Source of the DNA: Adiantum capillus-veneris
Lineage: Eukaryota; Streptophyta; Polypodiopsida; Polypodiales; Pteridaceae
DNA: 64,000 bases
Reading direction: 5' to 3'
Assembly (NCBI GenBank): GCA_014529385.2
Contig: CM043953.1
Location: 83,677,838 to 83,741,837, forward strand
In this document: positions 11,415 through 21,749 of the stretch, in pieces
Numbering within the stretch: position 1 is the stretch's first letter
Layout of the letters: each line of letters opens with the position of its first letter
Program-made: the position numbers and the translations under genes
The notes under the pieces: generated by a model
Seen by the model: the letters and a program-made list of their open reading frames with translations, nothing else
Told to the model about the DNA's origin: nothing
The model's database searches: none

Positions 11415-11777
11415 GTCTCCATAGACTGCGATGCCTACATGAAGCGGGTGAAGAAAGCCCTCAATGGAATATAGGGTATTGCTGCCTTCACTCATGGTGG
11501 GCACCGTCGATCCAAAAATACTGGTGAAATGTCTTCAGAAGATAGGGAAGAAGGTGGATCTTCAAGGCGGCAAGAGTCACTACATCCCCGACACAATGAC
11601 CATCTAGACAACCTCTAGTCATTCAACAGCAACTTCAAAGTTAGTAACAAGAGCAAGAACGGTCTAAAGGGCCAATTGCTGTCGTCAGATGTGGATGGAG
11701 ATGAGGCAGCGTCACCGCCGGAAGTTAACTCTCACATCTTTAGTGATGAGAATGCCAACTCTTGCCGAGTTATGTGA
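11415..11777 (+). pseudogene. captured HMA-domain/isoprenylated protein (HIPP-like) gene fragment
   Basis: Translation from 11415 gives VSIDCDAYMKRVKKALNGI, the first half of a heavy-metal-associated domain (normally D-C-x-x-C; here the second Cys is Tyr). After a TAG and a frame change, 11497-11573 gives GTVDPKILVKCLQKIGKKV, the second half. After another frame change the tail reads SHIFSDENANSCRVM and stops at 11775-11777; CRVM is a CaaX prenylation box, as in plant HIPPs, which bind metals and are membrane-anchored by prenylation. It lies inside CACTA-1 and is neither transposase nor LTR, so I infer gene capture. Stops and frameshifts make it a pseudogene. Confidence 0.8.
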
Positions 11778-11911
11778 AAAATTATGTGTTAAATCAGTTT
11801 TAAGGTTCTTATAATACCTGTTAGTTTAGTTCTTTGTTTTTAATATAACATAATTTATGTTAGATTTAGATTTATGTTATATTAGATTAGACTTAGGTTT
11901 ATTTAGGTTTA

Positions 11912-11919
11912 CCCCCCCC

Positions 11920-11950
<31 letters not shown>

Positions 11951-11957
11951 ACACACA
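11912..11957. repeat. poly-C (25 nt) then (AC)n
   Basis: Twenty-five C residues followed directly by AC dinucleotides. It sits at the edge of the second direct-repeat block. Confidence 0.9.
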
Positions 11958-12387
11958 AGAAGAAGAGAGTTTTAACGTCGTAGGAAACTATCCCAAAAGA
12001 CGTTAAAGATTAGGTTAGATGTAGACTTACGTTAAATTAGATTTAGGTTTATTTTTAGTTAGATTTACGTTTATTTAGATTTACGCTTATTTACGTTAGA
12101 TCGAGTCCACACAAGAATTACTTACGGTTTAGGGTTTAGAGTTATACGAACAGTGAAAAGATCTACTGTGAAAAGATGTTAAGATGCTGTGAAGTGCTAT
12201 AGCTAGAGAAGAGGCAAAGGGGTTTTGTCCACTACATGCAGTATCATGTAGACGTGGGTGTGTAGATTTCCTGTACCCACAAATATAGGTATTGACCAAT
12301 AAAGACGAGATTATAACCCGGTGGTTCTGATCTCCGTGCACCTCTAGACCGAGGTGTGCGGGGATTGGACATGACTAGAGAATGAGA

Positions 12388-12391
<4 letters not shown>

Positions 12392-12470
<79 letters not shown>
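12392..12470. repeat. (GA)n microsatellite upstream of TNPD-like gene
   Basis: About 39 GA units ending about 65 bases before the TNPD-like start. CACTA-2 has a comparable GA tract (22626-22732) just before its TNPD-like exon, so a GA tract ahead of this gene may be a family feature. Confidence 0.9.
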
Positions 12471-12473
<3 letters not shown>

Positions 12474-12535
12474 GACAAAGAATGCCAATAGAATATTAAA
12501 TTTGTTGTCCAGGTTATAAGATTTTTATCCTCATT

Positions 12536-13989
12536 ATGAGTAGTGACGAGGATGTGGGACCGTCCAACCGAAACACCTATCTCTCAACGAGGGTCTTATG
12601 TCCTTGTAATCAATGCAAGCATGCTGTGCGACGGACAAGACGTGTTTCTTTGCAGCACGTTCGCGAATTTGGCGAGTTCGATCCATCTATTATAGATCGA
12701 GTTGCTGCCAATTATAACTCGTCGGACTCTGACGCTGGCCAACAAGCAGAAATCTTGCAACCCAATAGACGTGTTCGCGGGCGCTTTGGTCAAGCAGCAC
12801 CACAAGATGTAGCCTCTGACAACTTGGGGGATGATCATGCAGAGCACATTCCCAACGAGGCAATGTTTGAGCCCGAGATTGATGAAATGATCGAGACGAT
12901 CATGGATTCAGAAAGGCTTATCTATGATGATATGAAAAGTGAAGCCGATACGCCATTGTATAATGGAGCATGTATGTCTAGATTGAAAGCACTCCTGGTT
13001 CTTCTCAACATGCATGCAAAGTTTGGATGGAGTGACACTAGCGTCAGAGCGCTTTTCAGGTGATCTATTTCAATTAGTTTACTTTAATAAAACTCTAAAT
13101 GCGGTGACGAAGTGACTGAGGAAGAGTGGGAGTACTTTCGGGGTTGCGCGACCAAGGTAAGTTTGCAATGTACGACTAGCAAGTGACTTTATTTATAAAT
13201 GTTTGAACGGCCACTCATAATCTTTGTTCGTTGTAGTATAAGTCATACACAGCATCATGGTGTAAAGGTCGACATTTTAGGGTGGAACGAATCGACAAAA
13301 AGTGTTTTACTCAAGATTGTGGAATCATGGCAAAATTTGAACAGTCTAGTCGACGACGTTCCTCTGATGCAGATCCTGTGGTGGCGGAACTCACTTACTT
13401 CGGCACGCTGCAAGAGATTTTGAGGATCGATTACAGAGGATTTTTTGTCGACTTGTTCGACGTGCAATGGTTCAAGATAATCATGGAGGGTCGCAACGCT
13501 ACTGTGCGTAGAGGAGAGTCTGGTTTTCTTGAGGTGGATTCTACTAAGAAATGGACTGACCTAAGAGACACTTTCGTACTACCCGAGCATTGTGAACAAG
13601 TAAGTATGTAAATAGTTAACATCCCCCTTTTACAAGTTATGTGCTTGAAAGCTCTCATGTAAGTTATGTAGCTCTGGCAGGTAATATTTCATCCTACAAA
13701 GTCTACATCAAACTGGTGGTACGTCATAGAGGTAGCCCCTCGTAGTGCAAGGACGTATGAAGGCTACCATGTGCCAATCACAACGGCATCAATGGAGGAG
13801 ATCAGAGAAGATGCTCAATCAGAAGCTGCTGCGGTGGTGCCAGACGAGCATCAAGATGCTACTACTCTATATGGGGTGCATGCAGAGGAGCTACAAAATG
13901 AAACAGAGGATATGTGTTTAAACGGAGAGCTCTATATAGATATAGGAAGTTATGCTGAGTTATGCGAGGATGAGAGAGAGATCTCTTAA
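12536..13989 (+). pseudogene. CACTA-1 TNPD-like transposase, catalytic core deleted
   Basis: Exon 12536-13060 holds the transposase-associated N-terminal domain: CPCNQC followed by a His-containing stretch, then an acidic region ending FGWSDTSVRALFR at a GT splice site. The next recognisable exons are about 13104-13156 (before GTAAGT), 13237-13599 and 13681-13989, which encode the C-terminal domain of plant TNPD proteins (DVQWFKIIMEGRNATV, FVLPEHCEQ, WWYVIEVAPR). The catalytic core that CACTA-2 keeps at 23330-24030 is absent between 13061 and 13104. The exon joints look clean, so a shortened transcript is possible, but no transposase activity is expected. Confidence 0.85.
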
Positions 13990-14261
13990 AGCCACAAATA
14001 TTGTATTTGAACAATTTTGCTCCGTGTTGTAAAAGCTCTGGCTCTCTAAGTACCTTCCATGGTGTATAACGCTCTTTTCTACTCGCGCTCACATCTTTTG
14101 ATTGAAAATTCTGAGTTTTCGACTTGCCTCTTCTATCACTCAATTCATTGTGTCATTGTATTTATATGCGTCATTACGTCATTGTATTTAATGGTCTTTG
14201 CGTCATTGTCTACTCTATTCATTCAATATTAAGTTTAAATATTCGTGTGTTTAATGCAGGT

Positions 14262-15572
14262 ATGGATGATGAGGAGTTTCTTTCTTCTTTGTCACCGCAG
14301 CAGAGACAGTGGTACATGGAGCGTCATCGCTCTGGTGCATCATCGCGCGTTCCTACTCCATCCGCATCTCCCTCTCTTTCGGAGCATTCGGCGCGCTCCG
14401 AAGCTTCGGCGTCGACGAGACGAGCTTCACACTCGTCTAGACACCGGCGCTCTAGTGGTGGCGGTGGCGGTTGTTGTGGGGATTCCGCCACCGATGCCTC
14501 CACACCGCCTCGTGTTCGACGAGGCTCTTTACCCTCCCCTTCTTTGCCCGCCCCCACACTAGCCACAACATCGCTATCTACGCCAGGTTTTGCACGGTTG
14601 ACTGTTCCTAGAAGCTACACACCTCTACCTACTCCGCCAGGAGCCACCCCACTCGACACTCCTCGCTTCGGGGCCCAGACGTCGGTGGAGACACCTGACG
14701 TCCGTACCCCCATCGACACGCCGCTAGAGACCCCTGCCGGGACACCCAGCCTTCACGCGTCACCGGCCAGAGGGCTTGTCTTACTCTGTCGACTTCAGCG
14801 GCGGCATCATCATGGATGATGACGACAAGAAGGTGATCTCGCGCATGCGTGGTCTTTGCTCTCAGTTTTTTAAACACTACATGCTAAACAAATGGAGTGA
14901 AGTACCAAGTGATTTAAAAAACAGAGTCATCAGCATACTTCATGATGAGTTTCCCGTTCCAACACGGGATCAGCGCTTCAATGAAGACCTGATGAAGATT
15001 CGAATGCGCGAATACTGCAAACACAAGCGTTCCGAAGTGCAAAAAGCAATCAAGAATGGGTGGAACAGGCCAGATTGGCTGGCCAAAGAAGATTGGAAGA
15101 ATGCAAAGAAAGCAGCGCGCGAGAATCCCGACAAGTGGAAGCAACAAAAGGATGCAGCCAGAGCGCGAGTAGAGGCAGGGAGCTCGCACCACTTGGGGAG
15201 CGGTGGATGGACATCATTTGAGGCCGATTTTGTAAGTGTTTTCGCATTGCTCTTTATGTTCGATAGTTTAGGGTTTATGAGTTTTTTAATTCTAACATAA
15301 TGAAATCTTTGTATGTTTTGACAGTGGTCGATGATAGGACGTGATCCCACACTGTACGAGCGCGAGTACGCAGGCAGGAAGGGCTTAAACGCCCTGATGG
15401 ACATTCTCAGTTCTCGCGGCGGTATGGTTAGTATTAGGGTTTACTCTTTTCTATTTTTTGTATTTTTTTATAAATGTCGTTATATGTTTATACTTACTGA
15501 AAGCTGTCTTATTGTCTTTTTTTGCAGAATCCGACAGGTATGCCGCTTGGACGCGATGAGATGTCTGACTAG
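14262..15572 (+). pseudogene. CACTA-1 TNPA-like DNA-binding protein gene
   Basis: The ATG at 14262 follows a TTTAATGCAG acceptor-like site. The N-terminal half is low-complexity Ser/Thr/Pro/Arg with a Gly run; the C-terminal half (14776-15231) is the plant En/Spm TNPA-type domain (RNRVISILHDEF-like helix, then EAGSSHHLGSGGWTSFEADF). GT-AG introns at 15232-15324 and 15427-15527 lead to a last exon ending GRDEMSD at 15572. A one-base frame change near 14775 separates the halves. The role in the family is binding subterminal repeats and helping TNPD form the transposition complex. Confidence 0.8.
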
Positions 15573-15944
15573 ACGACGTCAGTTTAGCAGTAGCTAGATA
15601 GCATTAGTTTAGGGTTTCTCATAGCTTATGTATCATGAGACGGATTTTATACGTCTTTTTGAACCATGTATATTATTACATTTGTCACCGCAGTTCCTTT
15701 TGCCAATCAATTCTTTATGCCTATGATGTTGTACAATTGTCATTATTACATTTGCCAATCAATTCATTTTGCCTATGATGTGTACAATTGTCAATTTTGC
15801 AAACAATGCGTCTTGTGGGTGACTATTTTGGGTCTATTATCTATCCTTGCACTTTTTTTAAAAAGTGAATCAAGTACAATATGGTTGATGGGTGGCAGGG
15901 CATTCAATGCCCTGTCACCAAAAAAAAATTCTCTCGGGCGTCGC
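15573..15944. other. CACTA-1 3' untranslated region
   Basis: AT-rich, no coding content. The phrase TTTGCCAATCAATTC plus following bases occurs twice (about 15700 and 15755), a small local duplication. Confidence 0.5.
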
Positions 15945-16200
15945 TATAACCGTCGCTATTTATGGCTCTGTAGCGTCGCTATGAGCGTCTCTATAGACTT
16001 CTGTGTAAACGTCGCTATGACCGTCGCTATGAGCGTCTCTATATAGTGACGCCTATAGCGACGCTTATAGCGACGCTTATAGAGACGCTTATAGCGACGC
16101 ATATAGCGACGCTCTCGTAGCGACGCTCGTAGCGACGGTTTTAGCGACGCCGGGGGTAATATAAACCTAGTGTATTTCCGTCGCTAACAGCGTCACAAGA
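15945..16200. repeat. CACTA-1 right subterminal repeats
   Basis: About 15 copies of CGTCGCTA/TAGCGACG-like octamers. The left half reads mostly CGTCGCTATGA and the right half mostly TATAGCGACGC, so the array switches orientation near 16040 and could fold into a long stem. Confidence 0.9.
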
Positions 16201-16223
16201 GCACACAACCTCTTGTAGTGTGT

Positions 16224-16395
16224 TTAGCATTACCAAGACATCTTCTGACCCTTAGAGTTGCATCTGGCACACTTTTAGCTTAAAATTGGCTTGTTAGCAA
16301 GCCTTATAGCTGTTGATTAACCATGCAGGATTCCAATACTCTTGATCAACATTCCTTTGCTCATTTTCTTTTCATGGGAGCGGAGCGGCACGACA
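16224..16395 (-). repeat. gypsy-1 5' LTR, part right of CACTA-1
   Basis: It continues the LTR from TTAGCATTACCAAGACATC to the terminal CATGGGAGCGGAGCGGCACGACA, matching the end of the 3' LTR at 2112. Confidence 0.9.
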
Positions 16396-16900
16396 CTGTC
16401 TGAGATGACTTATCCTACAGAAATAAGTTGCTCATTGATATCCTTGACACTAGCAAGGAAAGTGTCCATATCATCTTCCTCATGCATAATCTTCGACTCC
16501 ATCTCTTTACGCAACAAAGATATTTTAGCCTCATTGCGACTTGCATAAAGACCATCCAAAATATCCCAAGCCTGTTTTGCAGATTTTGTTGAACGGATGT
16601 GAGGAACAATGGTGCGCTTCACAGACAACGCAATCAATGCATGAGCCTGCGCATCCTTAACATCCCAACGAGCTTGTTCTACCATAGGCAAAACAACTCT
16701 AACAGGACCTGCAACATCCTCAACACTGCCTACATCCTTAGAACTAGGACGTACATCAATGCCCTGCACAATATTCCAGACGCCCTTTGACACAAAAACG
16801 TGTTGCATCATATAAGCCCACATAGGATAATTGTCCCCATCCAACCTGTTCTCAGCGGAGCAAACATCTTGAACACATCTGTGTTGTTGTTCTCAGCCAT
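16396..16900 (-). pseudogene. copia-A gag, N-terminal segment
   Basis: ATG at 16898-16900 starts MAENNNTDVFKMF; a frameshift near 16850 leads into LDGDNYPMWAYMMQHV, the classic start of a Ty1/copia gag. It continues with QAWDILDGLYASRNEAKISLLRKEM and ends where gypsy-1 inserted (QLISVG, stop, VISD). The remainder is at 1-127. Frameshift, stop and the insertion make it non-functional. Confidence 0.85.
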
Positions 16901-17232
16901 GGTAGATGCTACACTTGATGTGAAAACTGCCCAAAAATAGGAGAAACGGAGCGCGAACAACACGTGCTATATAGCACAAACCGTAGAACTATGAGGCACC
17001 TGTTATGCAGAAAATGGCACTGACAAAAATTCTGCACAAAATGACGAAATAGCCTGTAGTGGAAACGGAGGCCGAAATGAGCCCGAATCGAAAATCTGAG
17101 CAGACCGAGCTCTATGAGCCCTCCCCAAAAAAAAATCGACCTACGAACGCTTGCCAAAGCTCACTGAAATCAGAGAAAGTGAGCAGGTGTGTGGTGGAGC
17201 AACTGCGGACTAAGCCCGGGAGGATGCAACCT
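16901..17232 (-). other. copia-A untranslated leader
   Basis: Sequence between primer site and gag start; no domain on either strand. Confidence 0.6.
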
Positions 17233-17244
17233 GCTCTGATACCA
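17233..17244 (-). other. copia-A primer-binding site (tRNA-iMet)
   Basis: The minus strand reads TGGTATCAGAGC, the standard plant copia primer site complementary to initiator tRNA-Met, two bases from the LTR edge. Confidence 0.95.
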
Positions 17245-17246
17245 AT

Positions 17247-17473
17247 TGTTGGAATTAGGGTTGCAGAGAAACGCACACAGCTTAGAGAAGACGAAGGAAG
17301 CTCAAAACACATAATAGAGAGTGTGTTACTTAGTGTGCAATGGAAAGATGGATAGCCCTAGAGTGATAGACGTATATACAATGCTCGGGGAAAAAAACCT
17401 CCTAAAGAGGGAAAAAATGCCCCGGCGGTCCTAGTGTGTTCACACACATCACTACCACATGTATATGGTAACA
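17247..17473 (-). repeat. copia-A 5' LTR
   Basis: On the coding strand it starts TGTTACCATATAC and ends CCTAATTCCAACA, 227 bp with TGTT/AACA ends. A TATA-like CATTGTATATACG lies near 17375. The partner LTR is outside the window; the outer edge at 17473 is set by the inverted ends and by the start of kinase-like coding sequence. Confidence 0.75.
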
Positions 17474-17891
17474 AAAAGAAAAAGTGAAAGATAAAATTAC
17501 ATGTCTACGTGGCAATGTAAACAAGGTTGTTTCTTGGAGGAGTTCAACAAGGGAACATTGGACAGGGTTAGGGTCTGTCTTTAAATGTTCTTTGGAAAAT
17601 ATCAACACGTCAGAAGCATTTCTTCTTTGTTCTCGCTCTTTTAACTTCATCCAACAATCTACTTTAATCCGAATAGCCCTCATAACATCTTCATCCGGAT
17701 GGTGAAAAACTTCTCCTAGAAAATAAACTTTTCTGCTTGCACTCCAAAAATCTGCCAGCATGTCGAATAGATAGCCCAATGCATAAATGTTGCTTGGTTT
17801 TGTGTATGCATCTGTGCACCGTGGATCGTATAGTTCTGGAGTAATCCACGGTCTCTTAGCCATCTCGGCATTCCCTGCTCTATGTGCCTCC
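17474..17891 (-). pseudogene. protein-kinase-like gene, C-lobe segment
   Basis: The minus-strand frame runs AHRAGNAEMAKRPWITPELYDP, giving the APE-type motif (TPE), then YTKPSNIYALGYLFDML, equivalent to the F-helix D-x-W-S-x-G region with Asp replaced by Asn, then a helical stretch with LKEREQRRNASDVLIF. It joins in frame, across the shared CCTCC, to 38074-38402, where the catalytic loop lies; copia-B separates the two. Copia-A cuts the downstream end at 17473. CCTCC at 17887-17891 is the copia-B target duplication. Confidence 0.8.
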
Positions 17892-18113
17892 TGTTGGGAT
17901 TAAAGCCCTAGTGGCCTCTTATACGGATATGGCCGGCCGCCCGCCTAACTCACTTATCACTACTCTTTGTATATACTCACTTATACTTTTGTGGATAATA
18001 AGGTTTTGGGAGATAACCCTTCAAAACAACTTCTCTAGCTGCGTACTGTGTAAGCTCTCTGTGTATCTCTGTGTGTGTGTGAGAGTCGATCCATGCTCCG
18101 CTCCGCGACTTCA
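17892..18113 (+). repeat. copia-B 5' LTR
   Basis: 222 bp, TGTTGGGATTAAAG to CGCGACTTCA. A (GT)n stretch precedes GAGTCGATCC near the end. The 3' LTR is longer because of an internal tandem duplication. Confidence 0.95.
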
Positions 18114-18115
18114 AT

Positions 18116-18127
18116 TGGTATCAGAGC
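18116..18127 (+). other. copia-B primer-binding site (tRNA-iMet)
   Basis: TGGTATCAGAGC two bases after the LTR. Confidence 0.95.
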
Positions 18128-19176
18128 TTGGTTCAGTGCGGTTTTGCATAATCGCGTGTGCGCCCACTTTTCAGGTAGATTCTGGAGACGGAGCTTGGAA
18201 ATTCACACTCGGCGTTCCGGGAGCATTTCCTCTAGGCGACCTGAGGTGTTACCCCCCTTTGGAAGCCGTTTACGCCCTCAAAATTTCATTATGAGCACTA
18301 CATCAGAAGATAGGTTTCAGCCGCAAAGAAACCCATCTTGTGTAGATTGGCAAGCAGGAGGTGGTCGGCATCGATATCAGCATCGACATACATCACTCAT
18401 TCGTCTTCAAAGAATCATCTATAGATCAGGTACACATATATATCATCAGATATATATATTGCAGTCTGCATTGCTACTTCTTGTGCTTGCCAGGTTCCAA
18501 GGGAGGTGTGGCTATACGACGACTTGACACCACTAGCATGTATTGCATATTGATGTACTATGATTGTGGGTCTGTTAGTTGTGAGTCACGCTAGCAAACA
18601 GACCGCCACAGTGGTCATATGACAGTGATTGGTCTATTGTAGGATGTATGCTAGTTCTGGGCAGTTTGTTGAGCCATCTGTGAGGGTCGTGTGTGAGGTT
18701 TTTTGAAACCAAGCACTGGGGGTTGGGTTACCCAGTGTGAGGTGGATTAGGTTGTCGGAGTTCCCCTCTACACGCATCCTCTTCGGAGACTTTTATCCCA
18801 TAGGATGTATGACTTTGTGTAGACACTGGATTGCATCTTATGCGTCAAGCTGTTGAGACATTGTTCAGGGTTCAGTCTTGAGACAGAGACAGGTTCTGTG
18901 ATCGCCCAGACAGGAGACAGTGTATGCTTATAGGACAATATATTATAGAGATTCTTAGATTTGTTAGTGGTTAGCTATTTATTGTTGTTTTTGAGCTATC
19001 TTTTGGTTTCCAGAGCTCAGTTTACAGGGGAGACTCTATCAAAAGTTTTCAAAATACTGACAGTTCCTGAGGAGAGGTGTTCAACTTGTTGTTTACAACT
19101 TGTTTAATGTGTACAGAGGCCATTTTACAGGGGAAACTCTGTCGGATTTTTCCCAGAAGTAAACAGTTTGGCAGAT
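18128..19176 (+). other. copia-B untranslated leader with repeated GGGGAAACTCTGTC motif
   Basis: About 1 kb without a convincing gene. GGGGAGACTCTATCAAAAG (near 19026) and GGGGAAACTCTGTCGGA (near 19129) are two copies of one motif, each followed by TTTTCC-like sequence. The same motif occurs in the gypsy-2 leader near 30135. Position in the packaged RNA suggests a dimerisation, packaging or translation signal; that is inference. Confidence 0.6.
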
Positions 19177-20411
19177 ATGGCATCTTCTCAAAGTGAGACT
19201 CTTTACAACATAAAGAAGCTGGATGGCACAAACTTTCCATTCTCGAAGAAGCAGGTTTGGCAGGTTTTGGTGCCGAAAAAACAAGTGAAGCCACTGAAGC
19301 TCAAAGGGGAGAGACCAGAAGGTATGGCTGAACATGAGTGGGAAGAGCTTAACGAGTTAGCTTGTTCCACAATCATGCTGACATTGGCAGAAAATGTTTA
19401 CTTCAACGTAGCAGAAGAGACTACAGCATATGGCGTATGGCAAAAGCTATGTGGTATGTACGAGAAACAAAGTGCTGCTTCTTAGATTTACTGGCTCAAG
19501 AAATTGGTGGATTTGAAGATGAAGGAAGGGAGAGCCATGTCAAATCATCTCAATGAATTTCACACAATTTTCAGTCAGTTAACAGCACAGGAGATAGTCT
19601 TTCCAGATTCAGTGAAGGCTATGTTTCTCTTAATCACTTTGCCAGACATTTGGGATACTTTTCCCATAGTGTTAAGTAATTCTCTCACGCCAGAAGGTCT
19701 TACAAGTGCCAATGTAGAAGGCAGCTTGCTCACAGAGGAAGTGAACAGGAAGAACATTGACAAAGGCAAAGGCAATAGTGCTTTGGTCGTTCGAGGGAGA
19801 CAACATTCTAAAGAGAAGAAGGGTAAGAAGGCACAAAACTGAAGTAAGTCTCGTGACTCGAAGTCAAAGGATGACATAGAATGCTACCATTCTGGCAAGA
19901 AGGGTTACATGAAGCGAGACTGTATGAAGTGGAAACAAGAAAAAGGCAAAACAAAGAGTTCTGAGCAAGATGAAAAGAAGAGTTCAGTGAAGCCTATTGA
20001 AGAGGTGAATGTCACAGGATCTGGTTCAGATAGTGATTCTGGTATAGTAGCTGGTGACATCTTCCTCACAAACAATCTTGATTCTGTTTTCTTGACTACA
20101 GAGGATGGACATGCTATGAGTGATTGGATTATCGACTCAGGGGCATCTTTACATGTTTCTTCGCACAAAGAGTGGTTTACATCATATGTGGCTACTAAAG
20201 ATTATGTCAGACTTGGCAATGAGCAGGTTTGTGACATACTTGGAGTGGGAGATGTGTAGTTGAAGTTTCAGAATGGCTCTTCTTTATGGCTCAAGAATGT
20301 CAGACATGTTCCAGCAATCCGAAAGAGCTTGATCAGTATAGTGAAATTGGATGATACGGGTTCTGTGAGACAGTTTTTGAGAACAGCGCTTGGAAGATCT
20401 CCAAAGGTTCG
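19177..20411 (+). pseudogene. copia-B gag and protease
   Basis: ATG at 19177 starts MASSQSETLYNIKKLDGTNFP, a copia gag start. One frame continues with stops at 19483, 19840 and 20257. The zinc knuckle is damaged (CYHSGKKGYMKRDC; second Cys and His lost). Protease follows with the active site WIIDSGASLHVSSH intact (D-S-G). A frame change at about 20350 leads to integrase. Confidence 0.85.
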
Positions 20412-21723
20412 ATGACTATAGCACATGGCAGCAAGTCAGAAACTCTGTACACTTTACATGTTTCAAAGGTTAAAAACCATGTAATTAATGTGATTGAGCA
20501 GCCAAGTGTGTCACTGTGGCATTGTAGGCTGGGAAATATGTCAAAAAGAGGAATGGAAATACTTTCTCATTATGGTTATTTTCCTGGTTTTTCATTTCAA
20601 GATTTTGAGTTTTGTGAGCATTGTGTTTATGGTAAGCAAACACAGGAACTGCACAAATCAAAGAGGAATCGTAGGGACGAATGGTTAGCTCTTGTGCACA
20701 GTGATCTATGCGAACCAATGCCTAGTTTGTCACTAGGGGGAGCATCGTACTTTTGTACATTCATAGATGACTATTCTCGCAAAGTATGGGTTTACTTCTT
20801 GAAGCACAAGGATGAGGTGCTCAAGGTCTTTAAGACATTCTTGCAGCTTGTGGAGAATCAGAGTGATCAGAAGCTGAAGTGCTTGAGAATTGACAATGGT
20901 GGAGAGTACGTTTCCAAAGATTTTCAAGACTTTTGTGAAGCAAAAGGGATAAAGCGGGAACTTACTGCACCATACAATCCTTCACAAAATGGAGTTGCAG
21001 AATGTATGAATAGGACCATACAAGAGAAGGTCAGAAGCATGTTGTCAAATGCAGAGTTGCCTGATGGATTTTGGGCAGAAGCAGTGGCTACAACAGTCCA
21101 TTTGATCAACAAGTCTTCTAGTAGGGTTTTCAATAAGAGTGCAGTGGACGAGATGATATGTACAGGCAAGGCACCTTCGTATAATCATCTCAGAGTCTTT
21201 CGTTGTGAAGCTTATAGCCATATTCTTAAGGAGTTCAGGAATAAGTTTGAACCAAAGAGCAAGAAGTGTATATTTCTTGGCTACAGAGAATCGGGCGAGA
21301 TGGGTTACCGGCTTTGGGATCCTGAGTCCAGAAAATCTATTCGTAGCAATGATGTGTATTTCAATGAAGCCAAGTTTCACGCTAAGCAAGAGAAGATAGA
21401 GGAGATCAGAAGAGTTGTCTTCAGGGAAGATGGACCTAGTGCTAGCACATCAAGACAGCATGGTCAGGCTCAGGAATAGCCTATAGTGTCTAGAGAGGCA
21501 GAATCAGTTGTGGTGAGACGTTCTGAGCGTGTCTCCAAACAACCTGATCGCTATGTGCCATCTCTAAATTATGTCATGCTCACAGATTGCGGCGAACCAT
21601 CTTGTTACAAGGAAGCATTACAAGTGGTTGACTCAAAAAAATGGCAGTTGGCTATGCAGTCAGAGATGACAGCTCTGCATAAAAACCAGACATGGAAGCT
21701 AGTTAAATTACCACAGGGCAAAA
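20412..21723 (+). pseudogene. copia-B integrase and linker
   Basis: The N-terminal HHCC finger is seen as WHCRLGNMS and CEHCVYGK. Catalytic residues are present: Asp in HSDLCEP, Asp in IDNGGEY, Glu in GVAECMNR, spaced as in copia integrase. The C-terminal part (KKCIFLGY, YRLWDPESRK) is the usual copia linker. A TAG at 21477 precedes RRSERVSKQPDRYVPS. The frame is cut by CACTA-2 in LPQGKKAL and resumes at 27631 as CKWVYRYK. Confidence 0.85.
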
Positions 21724-21749
21724 AGGCACTACAACACAACATGGAGATA

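Larger units (their letters stand above)
11222..12100. repeat. direct repeats and TTTAGGTTTA-like tracts around the captured fragment
   Basis: A block of about 110 bp starting ACACAAGAAGAAGAGAGTT and containing AACGTCGTAGGAAACTAT occurs near 11222-11345 and again near 11950-12060, with a third partial copy near 11039. Each copy runs into degenerate TTAGATTTAGGTTTA repeats. The two blocks flank the HMA fragment. Confidence 0.8.
10292..16220 (+). mobile_element. CACTA-1: En/Spm-type DNA transposon
   Basis: Terminal inverted repeats CACTACAAGAGG (10292) and CCTCTTGTAGTG (ending 16220) are flanked by TGT at 10289-10291 and 16221-16223, the 3-bp target duplication of CACTA elements. Subterminal regions are packed with TAGCGACG/CGTCGCTA repeats. 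Inside, in order: microsatellites, a captured HMA-domain fragment, a TNPD-like gene lacking its catalytic core and a TNPA-like gene. It is 5929 bp and non-autonomous. Once removed, the gypsy-1 LTR is continuous. Confidence 0.95.
128..16395 (-). mobile_element. gypsy-1: Ty3/gypsy LTR retrotransposon with CACTA-1 in its 5' LTR
   Basis: Two LTRs starting TGTCGGGGG / TATCGGGGG and ending GCACGACA flank gag-protease-RT-RNase H-integrase on the minus strand; this order (integrase last) is Ty3/gypsy. CTGT at 124-127 and again at 16396-16399 is the target duplication (5 bp ACTGT if the terminal A is shared). Without CACTA-1 the element is about 10.3 kb. The coding part has stops, frameshifts and a lost integrase catalytic Glu, so it is not autonomous. 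The same family is represented by gypsy-3 and by a relic at 41901-42180. Confidence 0.9.
1..17473 (-). mobile_element. copia-A: Ty1/copia retrotransposon, 5' part, carrying nested gypsy-1 and CACTA-1
   Basis: The element reads right to left: 5' LTR 17247-17473, tRNA-iMet primer site 17233-17244, leader, then gag from 16900. Gag is cut at 16396 by gypsy-1 and resumes at 127 down to the window edge. Only gag is seen; pol and the 3' LTR lie left of position 1. Reading across the gypsy-1 boundaries gives continuous gag codons on both sides of the shared CTGT, which proves the nesting. The right end abuts kinase-like sequence, so the element itself inserted in that gene. Its TSD cannot be checked because the other end is outside the window. 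Confidence 0.85.

Noticed and set aside
11260-12100. Interstitial telomere array
   Set aside because: The TTTAGGTTTA-like repeats are irregular and do not match a constant TTTAGGG unit.
14324-14877. Antisense ORFs opposite the TNPA-like gene
   Set aside because: Low-complexity Ser/Pro/Arg-rich coding sequence commonly leaves the opposite strand open; no homology seen.
15945-16200. CRISPR-like array
   Set aside because: Short repeats without unique spacers of constant length, at a CACTA end in a plant genome; they are subterminal repeats.
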